Part shown: positions 41,275 through 52,267 of the stretch, in pieces
Layout: the number at the start of each line of letters is the position of its first letter
How positions within the stretch are numbered: position 1 is the stretch's first letter
From: Pseudomonas monteilii
GTDB lineage: Bacteria > Pseudomonadota > Gammaproteobacteria > Pseudomonadales > Pseudomonadaceae
Assembly (NCBI GenBank): GCA_001534745.1
Contig: CP013997.1
Span: 434,001-498,000, forward strand
DNA length: 64,000 bases
Reading direction: 5' to 3'
Position numbers and translations under genes: made by a program
The notes under the pieces: model-generated
Seen by the model: the letters and a program-made list of their open reading frames with translations, nothing else
What the model was told of the DNA's origin: nothing
The model's database searches: none

Positions 41275-42366
41275 GTGGCGCTCGACAGTATCGAAGAGCT
41301 GGTGGAAGACATCCGCCAAGGCAAGATGGTCATCCTCATGGATGACGAAGACCGCGAGAACGAAGGCGACATCATCATGGCCGCCGAGTGCTGCCAGGCC
41401 GAGCACATCAACTTCATGGCCAAGCATGCCCGTGGCCTGATCTGCATGCCGATGACCCGCGAGCGCTGCGAAACGCTCAAGCTGCCGCTGATGGCGCCGC
41501 GCAACGGTTCGGGCTTCGGCACCAAGTTCACCGTGTCGATCGAGGCCGCCGAAGGCGTCACCACCGGCATCTCGGCCGCCGACCGCGCCCGTACCGTGCA
41601 GGCCGCCGCCGCACGCGATGCCAAGGCCGAGGACATCGTCAGCCCAGGGCACATCTTCCCGCTGATGGCCCAGCCCGGTGGCGTGCTGGCGCGTGCCGGC
41701 CACACCGAAGCCGCCTGCGACCTGGCGCGCATGGCCGGGTTCGAGGCCAGCGGCGTGATCTGCGAAGTGATGAACGACGACGGCACCATGTCCCGTCGCC
41801 CGGAGCTGGAGGCGTTCGCCGCCCAGCACGGCATCCGCATCGGCACCATCGCCGACCTGATCCACTACCGCATGATCCATGAGCGTACCGTTCAGCGGGT
41901 CACCGAGCAGGTGATGGACACCGAGCTGGGCCCGTTCAACCTGGTCACCTACCGCGATTCGGTCGAAGGCGACGTGCACATGGCCTTGACCCTGGGCGAG
42001 ATCCGCGCCGAGGAGCCGACCCTGGTGCGCGTGCACAACATGGACCCGCTGCGCGACCTGATGCTGGTCAAGAGCCCCGGCCGCTGGAGCCTGCGTGCGG
42101 CCATGGGCGCCGTGGCCGAGGCCGGCAGCGGCGTGGTGCTGCTGCTCGGTCATCCGCTGGACGGCGACCTGCTGCTGGCGCACATCCGCGAAGCCGCGGG
42201 CGAGGCACAGCCCAAGACGCCGACCACCTACAGCACCGTCGGTGCCGGTTCGCAGATCCTGCGCGACCTCGGTGTGCGCAAGATGCGCCTGATGAGCTCG
42301 CCGATGAAGTTCAATGCGATATCCGGATTCGATCTGGAAGTTGTAGAATACGTGCCCTCCGAGTGA
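41275..42366 (+). CDS. ribB: DHBP synthase with a degenerate GTP-cyclohydrolase II-like domain (RibBX)
   Basis: Makes 3,4-dihydroxy-2-butanone-4-phosphate from ribulose-5-phosphate. It is 363 aa, with a GTG start at 41275 and AGGGGG upstream. The RibB half (about 1-205) has the acidic metal-binding loop DDEDRENEGD and the GHTEAACDLARMAGF motif. The C-terminal half resembles RibA but lacks the CxnCxC zinc motif and RQEGRGIGL, so it should have no GTP cyclohydrolase activity. Similar fusions are described as RibBX in proteobacteria. Confidence 0.93.
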   Translation: MALDSIEELVEDIRQGKMVILMDDEDRENEGDIIMAAECCQAEHINFMAKHARGLICMPMTRERCETLKLPLMAPRNGSGFGTKFTVSIEAAEGVTTGISAADRARTVQAAAARDAKAEDIVSPGHIFPLMAQPGGVLARAGHTEAACDLARMAGFEASGVICEVMNDDGTMSRRPELEAFAAQHGIRIGTIADLIHYRMIHERTVQRVTEQVMDTELGPFNLVTYRDSVEGDVHMALTLGEIRAEEPTLVRVHNMDPLRDLMLVKSPGRWSLRAAMGAVAEAGSGVVLLLGHPLDGDLLLAHIREAAGEAQPKTPTTYSTVGAGSQILRDLGVRKMRLMSSPMKFNAISGFDLEVVEYVPSE

Positions 42367-42458
42367 GGCGAGCGCTGCGATCGCTTCGCCGCTCGTGGCA
42401 AAACCCTTTTTGCAGGCCGCTCACTGGCGGCCTCGCTCTTTAAGATGAGAACACCCGA

Positions 42459-42935
42459 ATGACCCTGAAGACCATCGAAGGTACCTTCATCGCCCCCAAA
42501 GGTCGCTATGCCTTGGTGGTTGGCCGTTTCAACAGCTTCGTCGTCGAAAGCCTGGTCAGCGGCGCCGTCGACGCCCTGGTACGCCACGGTGTGGCCGAAA
42601 GCGAGATCACCCTCATCCGTGCCCCAGGCGCCTTCGAGATCCCGCTGGTCGCCCAGAAGATCGCTCAGAAGGGCGAGTACGACGCGATCATCGCCCTGGG
42701 CGCGGTCATTCGTGGCGGTACTCCGCACTTCGAATACGTGGCCGGCGAATGCACCAAGGGCCTGGCCCAGGTCTCCATGGAATTCGGTGTGCCGGTCGCC
42801 TTCGGCGTGCTGACCGTCGACTCCATCGAACAAGCCATCGAGCGTTCCGGCACCAAGGCTGGTAACAAAGGCGCCGAAGCGGCCCTGTCGGCCCTGGAAA
42901 TGGTCAGCCTGCTGGCGCAGTTGGAGGCCAAGTGA
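42459..42935 (+). CDS. ribH: 6,7-dimethyl-8-ribityllumazine synthase
   Basis: Penultimate enzyme of riboflavin synthesis, condensing the RibD and RibB products. It is 158 aa, with the substrate-binding stretches [13 protein letters not shown] and [26 protein letters not shown] with the catalytic His region, and [15 protein letters not shown]. The 92-bp gap before it holds no clear regulatory site. Its TGA overlaps the nusB GTG. Confidence 0.97.
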   Translation: MTLKTIEGTFIAPKGRYALVVGRFNSFVVESLVSGAVDALVRHGVAESEITLIRAPGAFEIPLVAQKIAQKGEYDAIIALGAVIRGGTPHFEYVAGECTKGLAQVSMEFGVPVAFGVLTVDSIEQAIERSGTKAGNKGAEAALSALEMVSLLAQLEAK

Positions 42936-43432
42936 TTAGCGACGACAGCGATCGTTTCAATCCACGCGAGCCCAAGCCTGCGGATGCCGGCAAGCCGTCC
43001 AAGAGCCTCAAGCGCCGCGAAGCACGCAAGCTCGCGACCCAGGCGCTGTACCAGTGGCACATGGCCAAGCATTCGCTGAACGAGATCGAAGCGCAGTTCC
43101 GCGTCGACAACGACTTCACCGACATCGACGGCGCCTACTTCCGCGAGATCCTGCACGGCGTGCCGGCGATCAAGAGCGAGATCGACAGCGCCCTGATGCC
43201 TTGCCTGAACCTGACGCTGGACGAGCTGGACCCTGTGGAACTGGCCGTGCTGCGCCTGTCCACCTGGGAGCTGATCAAGCGTGTCGACGTTCCTTACCGC
43301 GTGGTCATCAACGAAGGTGTGGAGCTGGCCAAGGTCTTCGGTGCCACCGACGGCCACAAGTTCGTCAACGGTGTGCTGGACAAGCTGGCCCCGACCTTGC
43401 GCGAAGCCGAAGTCAAGGCGGCACGGCGCTGA
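42932..43432 (+). CDS. nusB: Transcription antitermination factor NusB
   Basis: Forms the NusB-S10 complex used in rRNA antitermination. It is 166 aa, with an N-terminal charged extension of about 25 residues before [19 protein letters not shown]. The family core continues with [17 protein letters not shown] and [13 protein letters not shown]. The GTG start overlaps the ribH stop by 4 bp. The ribH-nusB pairing is typical. Confidence 0.96.
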   Translation: MISDDSDRFNPREPKPADAGKPSKSLKRREARKLATQALYQWHMAKHSLNEIEAQFRVDNDFTDIDGAYFREILHGVPAIKSEIDSALMPCLNLTLDELDPVELAVLRLSTWELIKRVDVPYRVVINEGVELAKVFGATDGHKFVNGVLDKLAPTLREAEVKAARR

Positions 43433-43450
43433 CCGTGGCGCCGATCGCCC

Positions 43451-44416
43451 ATGGGTGAATTCGAGCTGATCGCACGCTTCTTCGCCGCCGCGCGCTGTGC
43501 TCGGGGCGGGGAGGGCGTGGCGCTGGGCATCGGCGACGATTGCGCCCTGCTCGATGTACCGGCAGGCGCCTCCCTGGCGGTGTCCACCGACACCCTGGTG
43601 GCCGGCGTCCACTTTCCCCTCGCATGCGATCCGCACGCACTCGGCCAGCGCTCGTTGGCCGTGGCGGCAAGCGACCTGGCGGCAATGGGTGCCACCCCGC
43701 TGGGGTTCACCCTGGCGCTGACCGTACCGGAGGTCGACGTCGACTGGCTGGCCCAGTACGCCGCCGGCCTGGACCAGATGGCCGGGCAGTGCGGGCTCAG
43801 CCTGGTGGGCGGCGATACCACGCGAGGTCCGCTGAGCCTGACCGTGACGGTCTTCGGCCACGTGCCGCGGGGCCAGGCGCTCACCCGGCAGGGCGCCCAG
43901 GTCGGTGACCTGCTCTGTGTGGGCGGCGACCTGGGCAACGCGGCCGGTGCCCTGCCGCTGGTCCTGGGTACGTGCGAGGCACCGTCCGGGGTGGCCAAGC
44001 CGCTCCTGGTGCACTATTGGGCGCCCTCACCGCAATTCGCCCTGGGCCAGGCCCTGCGTGGTCAGGCCAGCGCGGCCCTGGACATCTCCGACGGTCTGCT
44101 CGCCGATGCCGGCCATATCGCCAAGGCGTCCGGGCTGTGCCTGGAAATCAACCTTGAACGGCTGCCGCTGTCCGATGCGCTGAAGGCCCTGCTTGGGCAG
44201 GAGGGTGCACGCCAGGCTGCCCTGACCGGCGGCGATGACTACGTCCTGCTCTTCACCCTGCCGCCTGCGCGGCTATCCTGTCTGGAGAAGACCGGGCTGC
44301 CCGTGCAGGTCATCGGCCAAGCCGTGGCCGGGCAAGGGGTACGCCTGCTGGATGCGCAGGGCCACGACATCACCCCGACGCAGCGGGGCTATCAACATTT
44401 CAGGGGGACCCCGTGA
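43451..44416 (+). CDS. thiL: Thiamine-monophosphate kinase
   Basis: Phosphorylates TMP to the cofactor TPP. It is 321 aa in the PurM/AIR synthetase-like fold. The N-terminal metal-nucleotide site is GIGDDCALLDVP; VSTDTLVAGVHFP and the SDLAAMGATPLGF motif follow. LSLVGGDTTRGPLSL and the C-terminal LDISDGLLADAGHIAKAS complete the signature. Confidence 0.95.
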   Translation: MGEFELIARFFAAARCARGGEGVALGIGDDCALLDVPAGASLAVSTDTLVAGVHFPLACDPHALGQRSLAVAASDLAAMGATPLGFTLALTVPEVDVDWLAQYAAGLDQMAGQCGLSLVGGDTTRGPLSLTVTVFGHVPRGQALTRQGAQVGDLLCVGGDLGNAAGALPLVLGTCEAPSGVAKPLLVHYWAPSPQFALGQALRGQASAALDISDGLLADAGHIAKASGLCLEINLERLPLSDALKALLGQEGARQAALTGGDDYVLLFTLPPARLSCLEKTGLPVQVIGQAVAGQGVRLLDAQGHDITPTQRGYQHFRGTP

Positions 44417-44916
44417 CCGACCATCCGAATCAAGTGCCCGCCGAATTCGTACCGCCCTCGGTCTGGCGCAACCCCTGGCACTTCATCGCCTTCGGGTTCG
44501 GCTCCGGAACCATGCCCAAGGCGCCGGGTACCTGGGGTTCGCTGGTGGCGCTGCCTTTCGTGCCGTTGTGGCAGATGCTGCCGGACTGGGGCTACTGGCT
44601 GCTGCTGGGCATCACCATGCTGTTCGGCTTCTGGCTGTGCGGCAAGGTCGCGACCGATCTGCGCGTGCACGACCATGAAGGCATCGTCTGGGACGAAATG
44701 GTCGGCATGTGGATCACGCTCTGGCTGGTGCCCGAGGGCTGGTTGTGGCTGGTGGCGGGCTTCCTGATGTTCCGCTTCTTCGACATCCTCAAGCCCTGGC
44801 CGATTCGCTGGATCGACCGGCATGTGCATGGCGGTGTGGGGATCATGCTCGACGACGTGCTGGCGGGTGTGTTCGCCTGGCTGGCCATGCAGGGCCTGGT
44901 GTGGTGGCTGGCCTAA
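44413..44916 (+). CDS. pgpA: Phosphatidylglycerophosphatase A
   Basis: Inner-membrane phosphatase that makes phosphatidylglycerol. It is 167 aa with a GTG start overlapping thiL by 4 bp. Conserved features are FGFGSGTMPKAPGTWGSL near the N-terminus, HEGIVWDEMVGMW with the acidic catalytic residues, and FRFFDILKPWPI. About four membrane segments are visible. Confidence 0.95.
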   Translation: MTDHPNQVPAEFVPPSVWRNPWHFIAFGFGSGTMPKAPGTWGSLVALPFVPLWQMLPDWGYWLLLGITMLFGFWLCGKVATDLRVHDHEGIVWDEMVGMWITLWLVPEGWLWLVAGFLMFRFFDILKPWPIRWIDRHVHGGVGIMLDDVLAGVFAWLAMQGLVWWLA

Positions 44917-44933
44917 GACCCAGAGGTGGCGCG

Positions 44934-45674
44934 ATGGTCATGAGATACCTGCTGTTGTGTCTGGCGCTCGTGACCGGCAGCCCGCAGGTCATGGCCGCAG
45001 CGCTTCCCGAACAGATCCGTCTGGTCAGCGAAGCGTGGATCGACTACACCAATGCCGACGGCACCGGCCTGGCCTGGGACGTGCTGCGCAAGGTGTACGA
45101 ACCGGCCGGGGTCAAGGTCGACATCCAGAGCGCGCCCTACAGCCGTGCCATCGGGCTGGTCAAACGCGGCCAGGCCGACGCCTGGGTCGGTGCGTACAAA
45201 GGCGAGAAGGACTACGCATACCCGCGCTGGCATTTCGACATGGACCATATCTATGTCCTGGGCCTGGCCAGCCGTCCGGCACCCACGTTGCAGACCATCG
45301 GCCAGTACCGCCTGGCCTGGGTGCGCAGCTACGAGTTCAAGCAGTACCTGCCCAACGTCGAGCAGTTCCGCGAGATCCAGCGGCGCGAGGGCATCCTGCC
45401 CATGCTCGAGCATGACCGGGTGGACTTCTACATCGATTCGCTCACCGAGGTCGACTACGTGATGGCGCAGGCCGCGGACAAGCGATTGTTCCGGCGCAGC
45501 CACCTGACCGAGCTGCCGCTGTACCTGGCGTTCGGCGAGGGGCCTGAGAGCCAGGCGCTGCGCGACCTGTTCGATCAGCGCATGGAAACACTGGTGCGCA
45601 GTGGCGAGCTTCGACCGATCTTCGAGCGCTGGGAGCAGCCCTATCCGTTCACACGGCAGAGCCGTCCGCAGTGA
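44934..45674 (+). CDS. Periplasmic solute-binding protein, family 3-like
   Basis: It is 246 aa with a signal peptide (MRYLLLCLALVTGSPQVMAAA). The mature part has the bilobal binding fold of amino-acid receptors (SEAWIDYTNADGTGLAWDVL, YSRAIGLVKRGQADAWVGAY, GILPMLEHDRVDFYIDS). No ABC permease or ATPase gene is nearby, so it may act as a sensor or use a distant transporter. ATGs at 44934 and 44940 are both possible; GAGG at 44923 favours the first. It lies 17 bp after pgpA. Confidence 0.85.
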   Translation: MVMRYLLLCLALVTGSPQVMAAALPEQIRLVSEAWIDYTNADGTGLAWDVLRKVYEPAGVKVDIQSAPYSRAIGLVKRGQADAWVGAYKGEKDYAYPRWHFDMDHIYVLGLASRPAPTLQTIGQYRLAWVRSYEFKQYLPNVEQFREIQRREGILPMLEHDRVDFYIDSLTEVDYVMAQAADKRLFRRSHLTELPLYLAFGEGPESQALRDLFDQRMETLVRSGELRPIFERWEQPYPFTRQSRPQ

Positions 45675-45829
45675 GCCGCGTTCACACCGGACGCCGGATG
45701 TGTCGCCCGGATGTACCACCGATCGAAGGGTTCGATGCATCACCTCAGGATCCTGCTCGCGCACACCGCGCGCCCTGCTGATACAATCGCCCTCACGTGA
45801 AATTCCAAGTTACCAATCAGGAGCACAAC

Positions 45830-46447
<618 letters not shown>

Positions 46448-46456
46448 AACGCGACC

Positions 46457-46503
46457 GGGGCTGCCCGGCAGCCCCGTAGCAGGGCGCCTGCCGGGCAGGC
46501 GCC
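46457..46503. terminator. Pair of GC-rich hairpins between ribA and dxs
   Basis: Two adjacent inverted repeats (7 bp at 46457-46475; 8 bp at 46483-46503) lie between the convergent ribA and dxs stops. They lack U tracts, so any termination would be weak or factor-assisted. Confidence 0.4.
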
Positions 46504-46507
46504 TGTG

Positions 46508-48406
46508 TCAGAGGCCGAGCAGCGTCATCCGGGCGCGAACGGCCGCTTCGATGCCCGGCGCATCCAGGCCGCACTCGGCCAGCATCTGTGAAGGCTTGGC
46601 ATGCTCGACGTAGAGGTCCGGCAGACCCAGGTGCAGCAGGGGTTTGACCAGCGCCTCGCGGGCCAGGAACTCACCCACCGCCGCGCCCGCACCGCCCATG
46701 ATGGCGTTTTCCTCGACCGTCACCAGCAGCGCATGGCTGCCGGCCAGTTCACGGATCAGGGCTTCGTCCAACGGCTTGACGAAGCGCATGTCGACCACGG
46801 TGGCATCCAGCGTCTCGGCCACTTTCAGGGCCTCGGCCAGTTGCACGCCGAACACCAGCAGCGCGACGTCCTTGCCGTGGCGACGAACGACGCCCTTGCC
46901 GATCTCCAGCGGGTCCAGGTCGCCGCCGATCAAGGCGTTCGGGCCATTGCCGCGGGGGTAGCGCACCGCCGCCGGGCCTTCGTAGACGTAGCCGGTGCTG
47001 AGCATCTTGCGCAGCTCGCCCTCGTCGCTCGGCGCCATGATCAGCATGCCGGGGATGCAGCGCAGGAAGGACAGGTCGAAGCTGCCGGCATGGGTCGGGC
47101 CGTCTTCGCCCACCAGGCCAGCGCGGTCGATGGCGAACAGCACGTCGAGGTTCTGCACGGCCACGTCGTGGATCAGCTGGTCATAGCCACGCTGCAGGAA
47201 GGTGGAGTAGATGGCCACCACCGGCTTGGCGCCCTCGCAGGCCATGCCGGCCGCCAGGGTCACGGCATGCTGCTCGGCGATCGCCACGTCGAAGTAACGC
47301 TCCGGGTAGCGCTCGCTGAACGCCACCAGGTCGGAGCCTTCCTTCATGGCCGGGGTGATGCCGACCAGGCGTGTGTCGGCGGCGGCCATGTCGCACAGCC
47401 ACTGGCCGAACACGGCCGAATACTTCGGCCCGGTCGCCTTGCGCGGCGCGACGGGCGGCGCGTTGGCCGGTTCCAGCTTGGTGATGGCGTGGTAGCCGAT
47501 CGGGTCGACCTCGGCCGGCGCGAAGCCCTTGCCCTTCTTGGTGACCACGTGCAGGAACTGCGGCCCCTTGAGGTCACGCATGTTGCGCAGGGTGGCGATC
47601 AGGGTCGGCAGGTCATGGCCGTCGATCGGGCCGATGTAGTTCCAGCCCAGCTCCTCGAACAGCGTGCCCGGCACCAGCATGCCCTTGGCGTACTCCTCGG
47701 TGCGTCGGGCGATTTCCCAGGCACCCGGCAGGCGCGAAAGCACCTTCTTGCTGCCCTCGCGCATGCTGGTGTAGGTGCGGCTGGAGAGGATCTTGGCCAG
47801 GTAGTTGGACAGACCGCCGACGTTGCGCGAGATCGACATGTCGTTGTCGTTGAGGATCACCAGCATGTCAGCGTCCACTTCCTGGGCGTGGTTGAGCGCC
47901 TCGAACGCCATGCCGGCGGTCAGCGCGCCGTCACCGATCACGGCGATCGACTTGCGCGGATCGTTCTGCAGTCGGGCGGCGATGGCCATGCCCAGGGCGG
48001 CGCTGATCGAGGTGCTCGAATGCCCGACGCCGAAGGTGTCGTACTCGCTCTCGACCCGACGCGGGAAGGCGGCGACGCCGTCCTTCTGCCGCAGGGTGTG
48101 CATGCGCTGGCGCCGTCCGGTGAGGATCTTGTGCGGGTAGGCCTGGTGACCGACGTCCCACACCAGCCGGTCGTCCGGCGTGTCGAAGACGTAGTGCAGG
48201 GCGATGGTCAGCTCGATCACGCCCAGGCCGGCGCCGAAATGCCCACCGGTTTCACCGACGCAATAGAGCAACTCCTGGCGCAATTCATCGGCCAGGGTCT
48301 CCAGGTCGGCTTCGGCCAGCCGGCGCAGACCGACGGGCGTGTCGGCACGGTCCAGCAGGGGCGTGACCGGGCGTTCGCGGGGAATCTCTTGAAACGTCGT
48401 GGGCAT
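46508..48406 (-). CDS. dxs: 1-deoxy-D-xylulose-5-phosphate synthase
   Basis: First enzyme of the MEP isoprenoid pathway, TPP-dependent, also feeding thiamine and pyridoxal. It is 632 aa from the ATG at 48406 ([14 protein letters not shown]); the frame continues upstream into ispA and that part is not coding. Motifs are the N-terminal [13 protein letters not shown], the TPP site [15 protein letters not shown], and the transketolase-like C-terminus with [18 protein letters not shown] and MFVKPLD-like strand [11 protein letters not shown]. It is downstream of ispA on the same strand. Confidence 0.97.
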   Translation of the reverse strand: MPTTFQEIPRERPVTPLLDRADTPVGLRRLAEADLETLADELRQELLYCVGETGGHFGAGLGVIELTIALHYVFDTPDDRLVWDVGHQAYPHKILTGRRQRMHTLRQKDGVAAFPRRVESEYDTFGVGHSSTSISAALGMAIAARLQNDPRKSIAVIGDGALTAGMAFEALNHAQEVDADMLVILNDNDMSISRNVGGLSNYLAKILSSRTYTSMREGSKKVLSRLPGAWEIARRTEEYAKGMLVPGTLFEELGWNYIGPIDGHDLPTLIATLRNMRDLKGPQFLHVVTKKGKGFAPAEVDPIGYHAITKLEPANAPPVAPRKATGPKYSAVFGQWLCDMAAADTRLVGITPAMKEGSDLVAFSERYPERYFDVAIAEQHAVTLAAGMACEGAKPVVAIYSTFLQRGYDQLIHDVAVQNLDVLFAIDRAGLVGEDGPTHAGSFDLSFLRCIPGMLIMAPSDEGELRKMLSTGYVYEGPAAVRYPRGNGPNALIGGDLDPLEIGKGVVRRHGKDVALLVFGVQLAEALKVAETLDATVVDMRFVKPLDEALIRELAGSHALLVTVEENAIMGGAGAAVGEFLAREALVKPLLHLGLPDLYVEHAKPSQMLAECGLDAPGIEAAVRARMTLLGL

Positions 48407-48527
48407 CAGGCGAATCGTTATAGGTGTGAAGTGGCGGCAGTTTAACCCATTGAGGGACAACTGCCCATTTTGCCAGCGACTCCAACGACCGGCCGGTAAT
48501 GGGGGCCGGAACGCGGGAATGATGGGC

Positions 48528-49415
48528 TCAGTGACGGCGCTCGACGATGTAGCAGGCCAACGCCCGCAGCGGCTCGGCAGACTCGCCGAAACCTTCCAGT
48601 GCGACCAGGGCCTGGTCGCGCAGTTCCACGGCGTAGGCCTTGGCCGCCGGCAAGCCCAGCAGCGCCGGGTAGGTCGGTTTGTCGCGAGCCAGGTCGGCGC
48701 CCTGGTGCTTGCCCAGGGTCGCCGTGTCGCTCTCGATGTCGAGGATATCGTCCTGCACCTGGAAGGCCAGGCCGATCGCCTGGGCATAGGTCTGCAACGC
48801 CGCCAACTGGCTCGCGCTGGCCCGACCGCTGGCCAGGGCGCCTAGGCGAACGCTGGCTTCGATCAACGCGCCGGTCTTGTGGCGGTGCATGTATTCCAGG
48901 GCCTGCTGGTCGAGCTTCAGGCCCACCGAGCCCAGGTCGATGGCCTGGCCGCCGACCATGCCCGCCGAACCAGCGGCCTCGGCCAGGGCACGGACCATGG
49001 CCAGGCTGGTGTCGGCGTCCTGGGTATTCAGGCGCGGGTCGAGCAGGGCACTGAAGGCCAGGCTCTGCAAGCCGTCGCCGGCCAGGATCGCGCAGGCTTC
49101 GTCAAAAGCCTTGTGCGTGGTCGGCTGGCCACGGCGCAGGTCGTCGTCGTCCATGGCCGGCAAGTCATCGTGCACCAGCGAGTAGGCGTGGATCAGCTCC
49201 ACCGCGCAGGCCGCACCGTTGGCGCGCTGCCCGTCGGCGCCCAGCGCTTCGCAGGCGGCATAGGCCAGCAGCGGACGGACCCGCTTGCCGCCGTTCATGA
49301 CGCTGTAGCGCATGGCGGCGTACAACCGCTCGAGTTCGGGCGAGGGGGCCTGGAACAGCGGCTCCAGGGCCGCATCGACCTGGGCCTGGCACTTGGCCTG
49401 GTAGGCGGCGATCAT
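48528..49415 (-). CDS. ispA: Farnesyl diphosphate synthase (polyprenyl synthetase)
   Basis: Condenses C5 units to farnesyl diphosphate. It is 295 aa from the ATG at 49415, overlapping the xseB stop by 4 bp. Both Asp-rich motifs are clear: first [17 protein letters not shown], second [31 protein letters not shown] is the diphosphate-binding segment. The order xseB-ispA-dxs is standard. Confidence 0.97.
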   Translation of the reverse strand: MIAAYQAKCQAQVDAALEPLFQAPSPELERLYAAMRYSVMNGGKRVRPLLAYAACEALGADGQRANGAACAVELIHAYSLVHDDLPAMDDDDLRRGQPTTHKAFDEACAILAGDGLQSLAFSALLDPRLNTQDADTSLAMVRALAEAAGSAGMVGGQAIDLGSVGLKLDQQALEYMHRHKTGALIEASVRLGALASGRASASQLAALQTYAQAIGLAFQVQDDILDIESDTATLGKHQGADLARDKPTYPALLGLPAAKAYAVELRDQALVALEGFGESAEPLRALACYIVERRH

Positions 49416-49654
49416 GCCGTCGGTTCCGCGTCGAACGGCTCGGCCGCCAGCGCGCCGTCGCGCTCGAGCAGGATCTGCACCTTCTGCTCGGCCTGCGACA
49501 GCGCGCCCTGGCATTCACGGGTCAGGCTGATGCCCTGTTCGAAGGCGACCAGCGAATCCTCGAGCGACAACTCGCCGTTTTCCAGGCGTTCTACCAGCGC
49601 TTGCAACGCGGCGAGGGATTGCTCGAAATCGATGGACGCTTTTTTACGGGCCAT
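49412..49654 (-). CDS. xseB: Exodeoxyribonuclease VII small subunit
   Basis: Small subunit of the ssDNA exonuclease. It is 80 aa, with the family core [26 protein letters not shown] and [15 protein letters not shown]. It heads the xseB-ispA-dxs operon and is translationally coupled to ispA. Confidence 0.96.
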   Translation of the reverse strand: MARKKASIDFEQSLAALQALVERLENGELSLEDSLVAFEQGISLTRECQGALSQAEQKVQILLERDGALAAEPFDAEPTA

Positions 49655-49732
49655 GGCGGCTGTCTCGTGGCTGTGGTGAACGCCGCGACACTAGCAGAGC
49701 GGGGCGGGGTGAGCAAACGCCCCAGGCACTCC

Positions 49733-50386
49733 TCACGCCACGGCTTCGGCCTGTTGCGCGCGCAGGGCCAGGCGATAGCGCGCCAGCTCCTCGATGGTCA
49801 GCACCGGCAGGTCGTGCTGGCGCGCGTACGCCGCCACCTGTTCGCCACGGGCCATGGTGCCATCGGGGTTCATCAGTTCGCAGAGCACCGCGGCCGGACG
49901 CAGGCCGGCCAGGCGCGCCAGGTCGACCGAGCCTTCGGTGTGGCCGCGACGGGTCAGCACACCGCCCGTACGTGCACGCAGCGGGAACACGTGACCCGGG
50001 CTGACGATGTGCCGCTCGCTGGCGCTGGACGCCAGCGCGGCCTGGATGGTGGTGATGCGGTCCTGGGCCGAGACCCCGGTGGTGATGCCTTCGGCCGCTT
50101 CGATGGTCACGGTGAAGCCGGTGCCATGACGGGCCTGGTTGTGCTGCACCATCGGCGCCAGCGCCAGCGCATCGACGGTGGCTTCGTCCAGGCACAGGCA
50201 GACGATGCCGCTGCAGTCGCGGATCATCATGGCCATGGTCTGCAGCGAGATGTTCTCGGCCGCCGCGATGATGTCGGCCTCGTCCTCGCGATCGTCGTCG
50301 TCGAGCAACAGCACAGGCTTGCCGGCACGGAAGGCGGCAAGGGCGGCGGTGACATTGGGATAGTGCGTGGGGTGTGAAGTGGACAT
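49733..50386 (-). CDS. ribB: 3,4-dihydroxy-2-butanone-4-phosphate synthase, riboswitch-controlled copy
   Basis: A second, single-domain RibB of 217 aa. The start chosen is the ATG at 50386 ([11 protein letters not shown]), with GAGGAG 8 bp upstream. It has the acidic loop [40 protein letters not shown] and [18 protein letters not shown]. It differs clearly from the RibBX copy in the operon. An FMN riboswitch sits upstream, so this copy is the one visibly repressed by flavin. Confidence 0.95.
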   Translation of the reverse strand: MSTSHPTHYPNVTAALAAFRAGKPVLLLDDDDREDEADIIAAAENISLQTMAMMIRDCSGIVCLCLDEATVDALALAPMVQHNQARHGTGFTVTIEAAEGITTGVSAQDRITTIQAALASSASERHIVSPGHVFPLRARTGGVLTRRGHTEGSVDLARLAGLRPAAVLCELMNPDGTMARGEQVAAYARQHDLPVLTIEELARYRLALRAQQAEAVA

Positions 50387-50424
50387 GAAACGCTCCTCGT
50401 TGAGATGAACGTCTCGGGGCAAGC

Positions 50425-50470
50425 AAAAAACGCGCGTGCAAAGGCCCAGGGGACCTTCGCCTGACGCCTT
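50425..50470 (-). terminator. Putative riboswitch attenuator hairpin
   Basis: On the minus strand GCGAAGG pairs with CCTTTGC (50460-50454 and 50444-50438; one G-U pair), with possible outer GCG/CGC pairing. A run of six U (50430-50425) follows. It lies between the FMN aptamer and the ribB start, as expected for ligand-induced termination. Confidence 0.55.
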
Positions 50471-50599
50471 CTTTCATCCGGACTATGACCGTCGGCCCTG
50501 GAATCTCACCAGGTCTGCTGACCCTTGGCATGGCCAAGGCGCTCGCGGGCTCGTCTGTCGACTTACCGCCGGTGGGGAATTGCACCCCGCCCTGAAGAC
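50467..50599 (-). promoter_or_regulatory. FMN riboswitch (RFN element)
   Basis: All hallmark segments are readable on the minus strand. CAGGGCGGGGTG with CCCCACCGGCGGTAA lies near 50597-50565; AGCCCGCGAGCGC follows; then GGTCAGCAGACCTGGTGAG and CCGACGGTCATAGTCCGGAT before the closing AAGAAGG. It precedes the second ribB by about 80 bp. FMN binding is expected to lower ribB expression. Confidence 0.95.
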
Positions 50600-51042
50600 C
50601 GGGCAAGCATACCCCAGGCAGGTACCCCGATGGCAAGGCGGGGGTGTACGACCTTGGGAGGGCATCGGAGCGCGAGAGGGCTTGTCGCCGGGCCTGCGCC
50701 CTGCAGGATCAGCCCTCAGCCTTCTGTGGGAGACTCTATGGTTTCTGCCAAGTGCTGATGTGGGCCCTGGCGGGCCCAATCGCGGCCGGTCCGGCGCCCC
50801 GGCGGGGGCCGCTCCTACACCCGTAGTCCCACCGCGGGGTTGCAGGTTAGGTCGAAATTCAGAGCATTGGGCGAAATCGACAGCGGCTACACGCGTAGCC
50901 GCATCACGATGTTGCAGGCTATCGCGGTCACCTGTAGGAGCGGCCCCTGTGCCGCGATCGGCCCCGCAGGGGCCGCTGCATCAACCTGCACGATGCCACC
51001 TCCATGCAGCGACCGATCCGCGACGATCGATCACCCACGCCT
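50600..51042. repeat. Gene-free region with a REPIN-like inverted repeat pair
   Basis: No gene is supported here. From 50760 to 50977 two GC-rich palindromic modules face each other: GGGGGCCGCTCCTACACCCG... at 50793 onward and ...CACCTGTAGGAGCGGCCCC ending near 50947. A spacer of about 60 bp separates them. The same modules recur at 63442-63585, so this is a mobile-type extragenic repeat. The 50600-50759 part has no clear feature apart from probable riboswitch promoter sequence. Confidence 0.7.
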
Positions 51043-51948
<906 letters not shown>

Positions 51949-52082
51949 TCATGGGGGTGAAGAAACGCGAACGCCCGCGCGGCCTTCGTTGCCGTGCGAC
52001 GGGCACGCTCGCGTAAAACGCCGTGGATTGCAAATGCCAAACGTGCGGGCGCCGCCGCCTGGCATGGCCGTCGTTACGAAAA

Positions 52083-52125
52083 CTTTACGCCCAGGCAGGT
52101 CCTTGCCAATCGATCCTTTACGCCC
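52083..52125 (+). promoter_or_regulatory. Direct repeats in the kdp promoter region, candidate KdpE sites
   Basis: The 10-mer CTTTACGCCC occurs at 52083 and 52116, exactly 33 bp (three helical turns) apart. An AATACT -10-like box lies at 52134-52139 with no good -35, as expected for an activator-dependent promoter. A GCGTAAAA in inverse orientation is at 52011. Confidence 0.5.
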
Positions 52126-52173
52126 CTCGCCCGAATACTGCAGACCTGTCCCTCGCCCTGTCAGGAGCACCCC

Positions 52174-52263
52174 ATGGGCCCCATCGAGCTCTTTTCCCTG
52201 CTGGCCGCCACGGCCCTGTTCCTCTACCTCGTGATCGCGCTGCTGCGCGCCGACCGGACGTGA
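52174..52263 (+). CDS. kdpF: Potassium-transporting ATPase subunit KdpF
   Basis: Single-helix stabilising subunit of the Kdp complex, 29 aa, read from the ATG at 52174 to the TGA at 52261. The core LFSLLAATALFLYLVIALL is one membrane span. AGGAG lies 10 bp upstream, and kdpA starts 4 bp after the stop. Confidence 0.88.
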   Translation: MGPIELFSLLAATALFLYLVIALLRADRT

Positions 52264-52267
52264 TGCC

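Noticed and set aside
46457..46503. Strong bidirectional intrinsic terminator between ribA and dxs
   Set aside because: The hairpins are real but lack U tracts, so they are kept only as a low-confidence entry.
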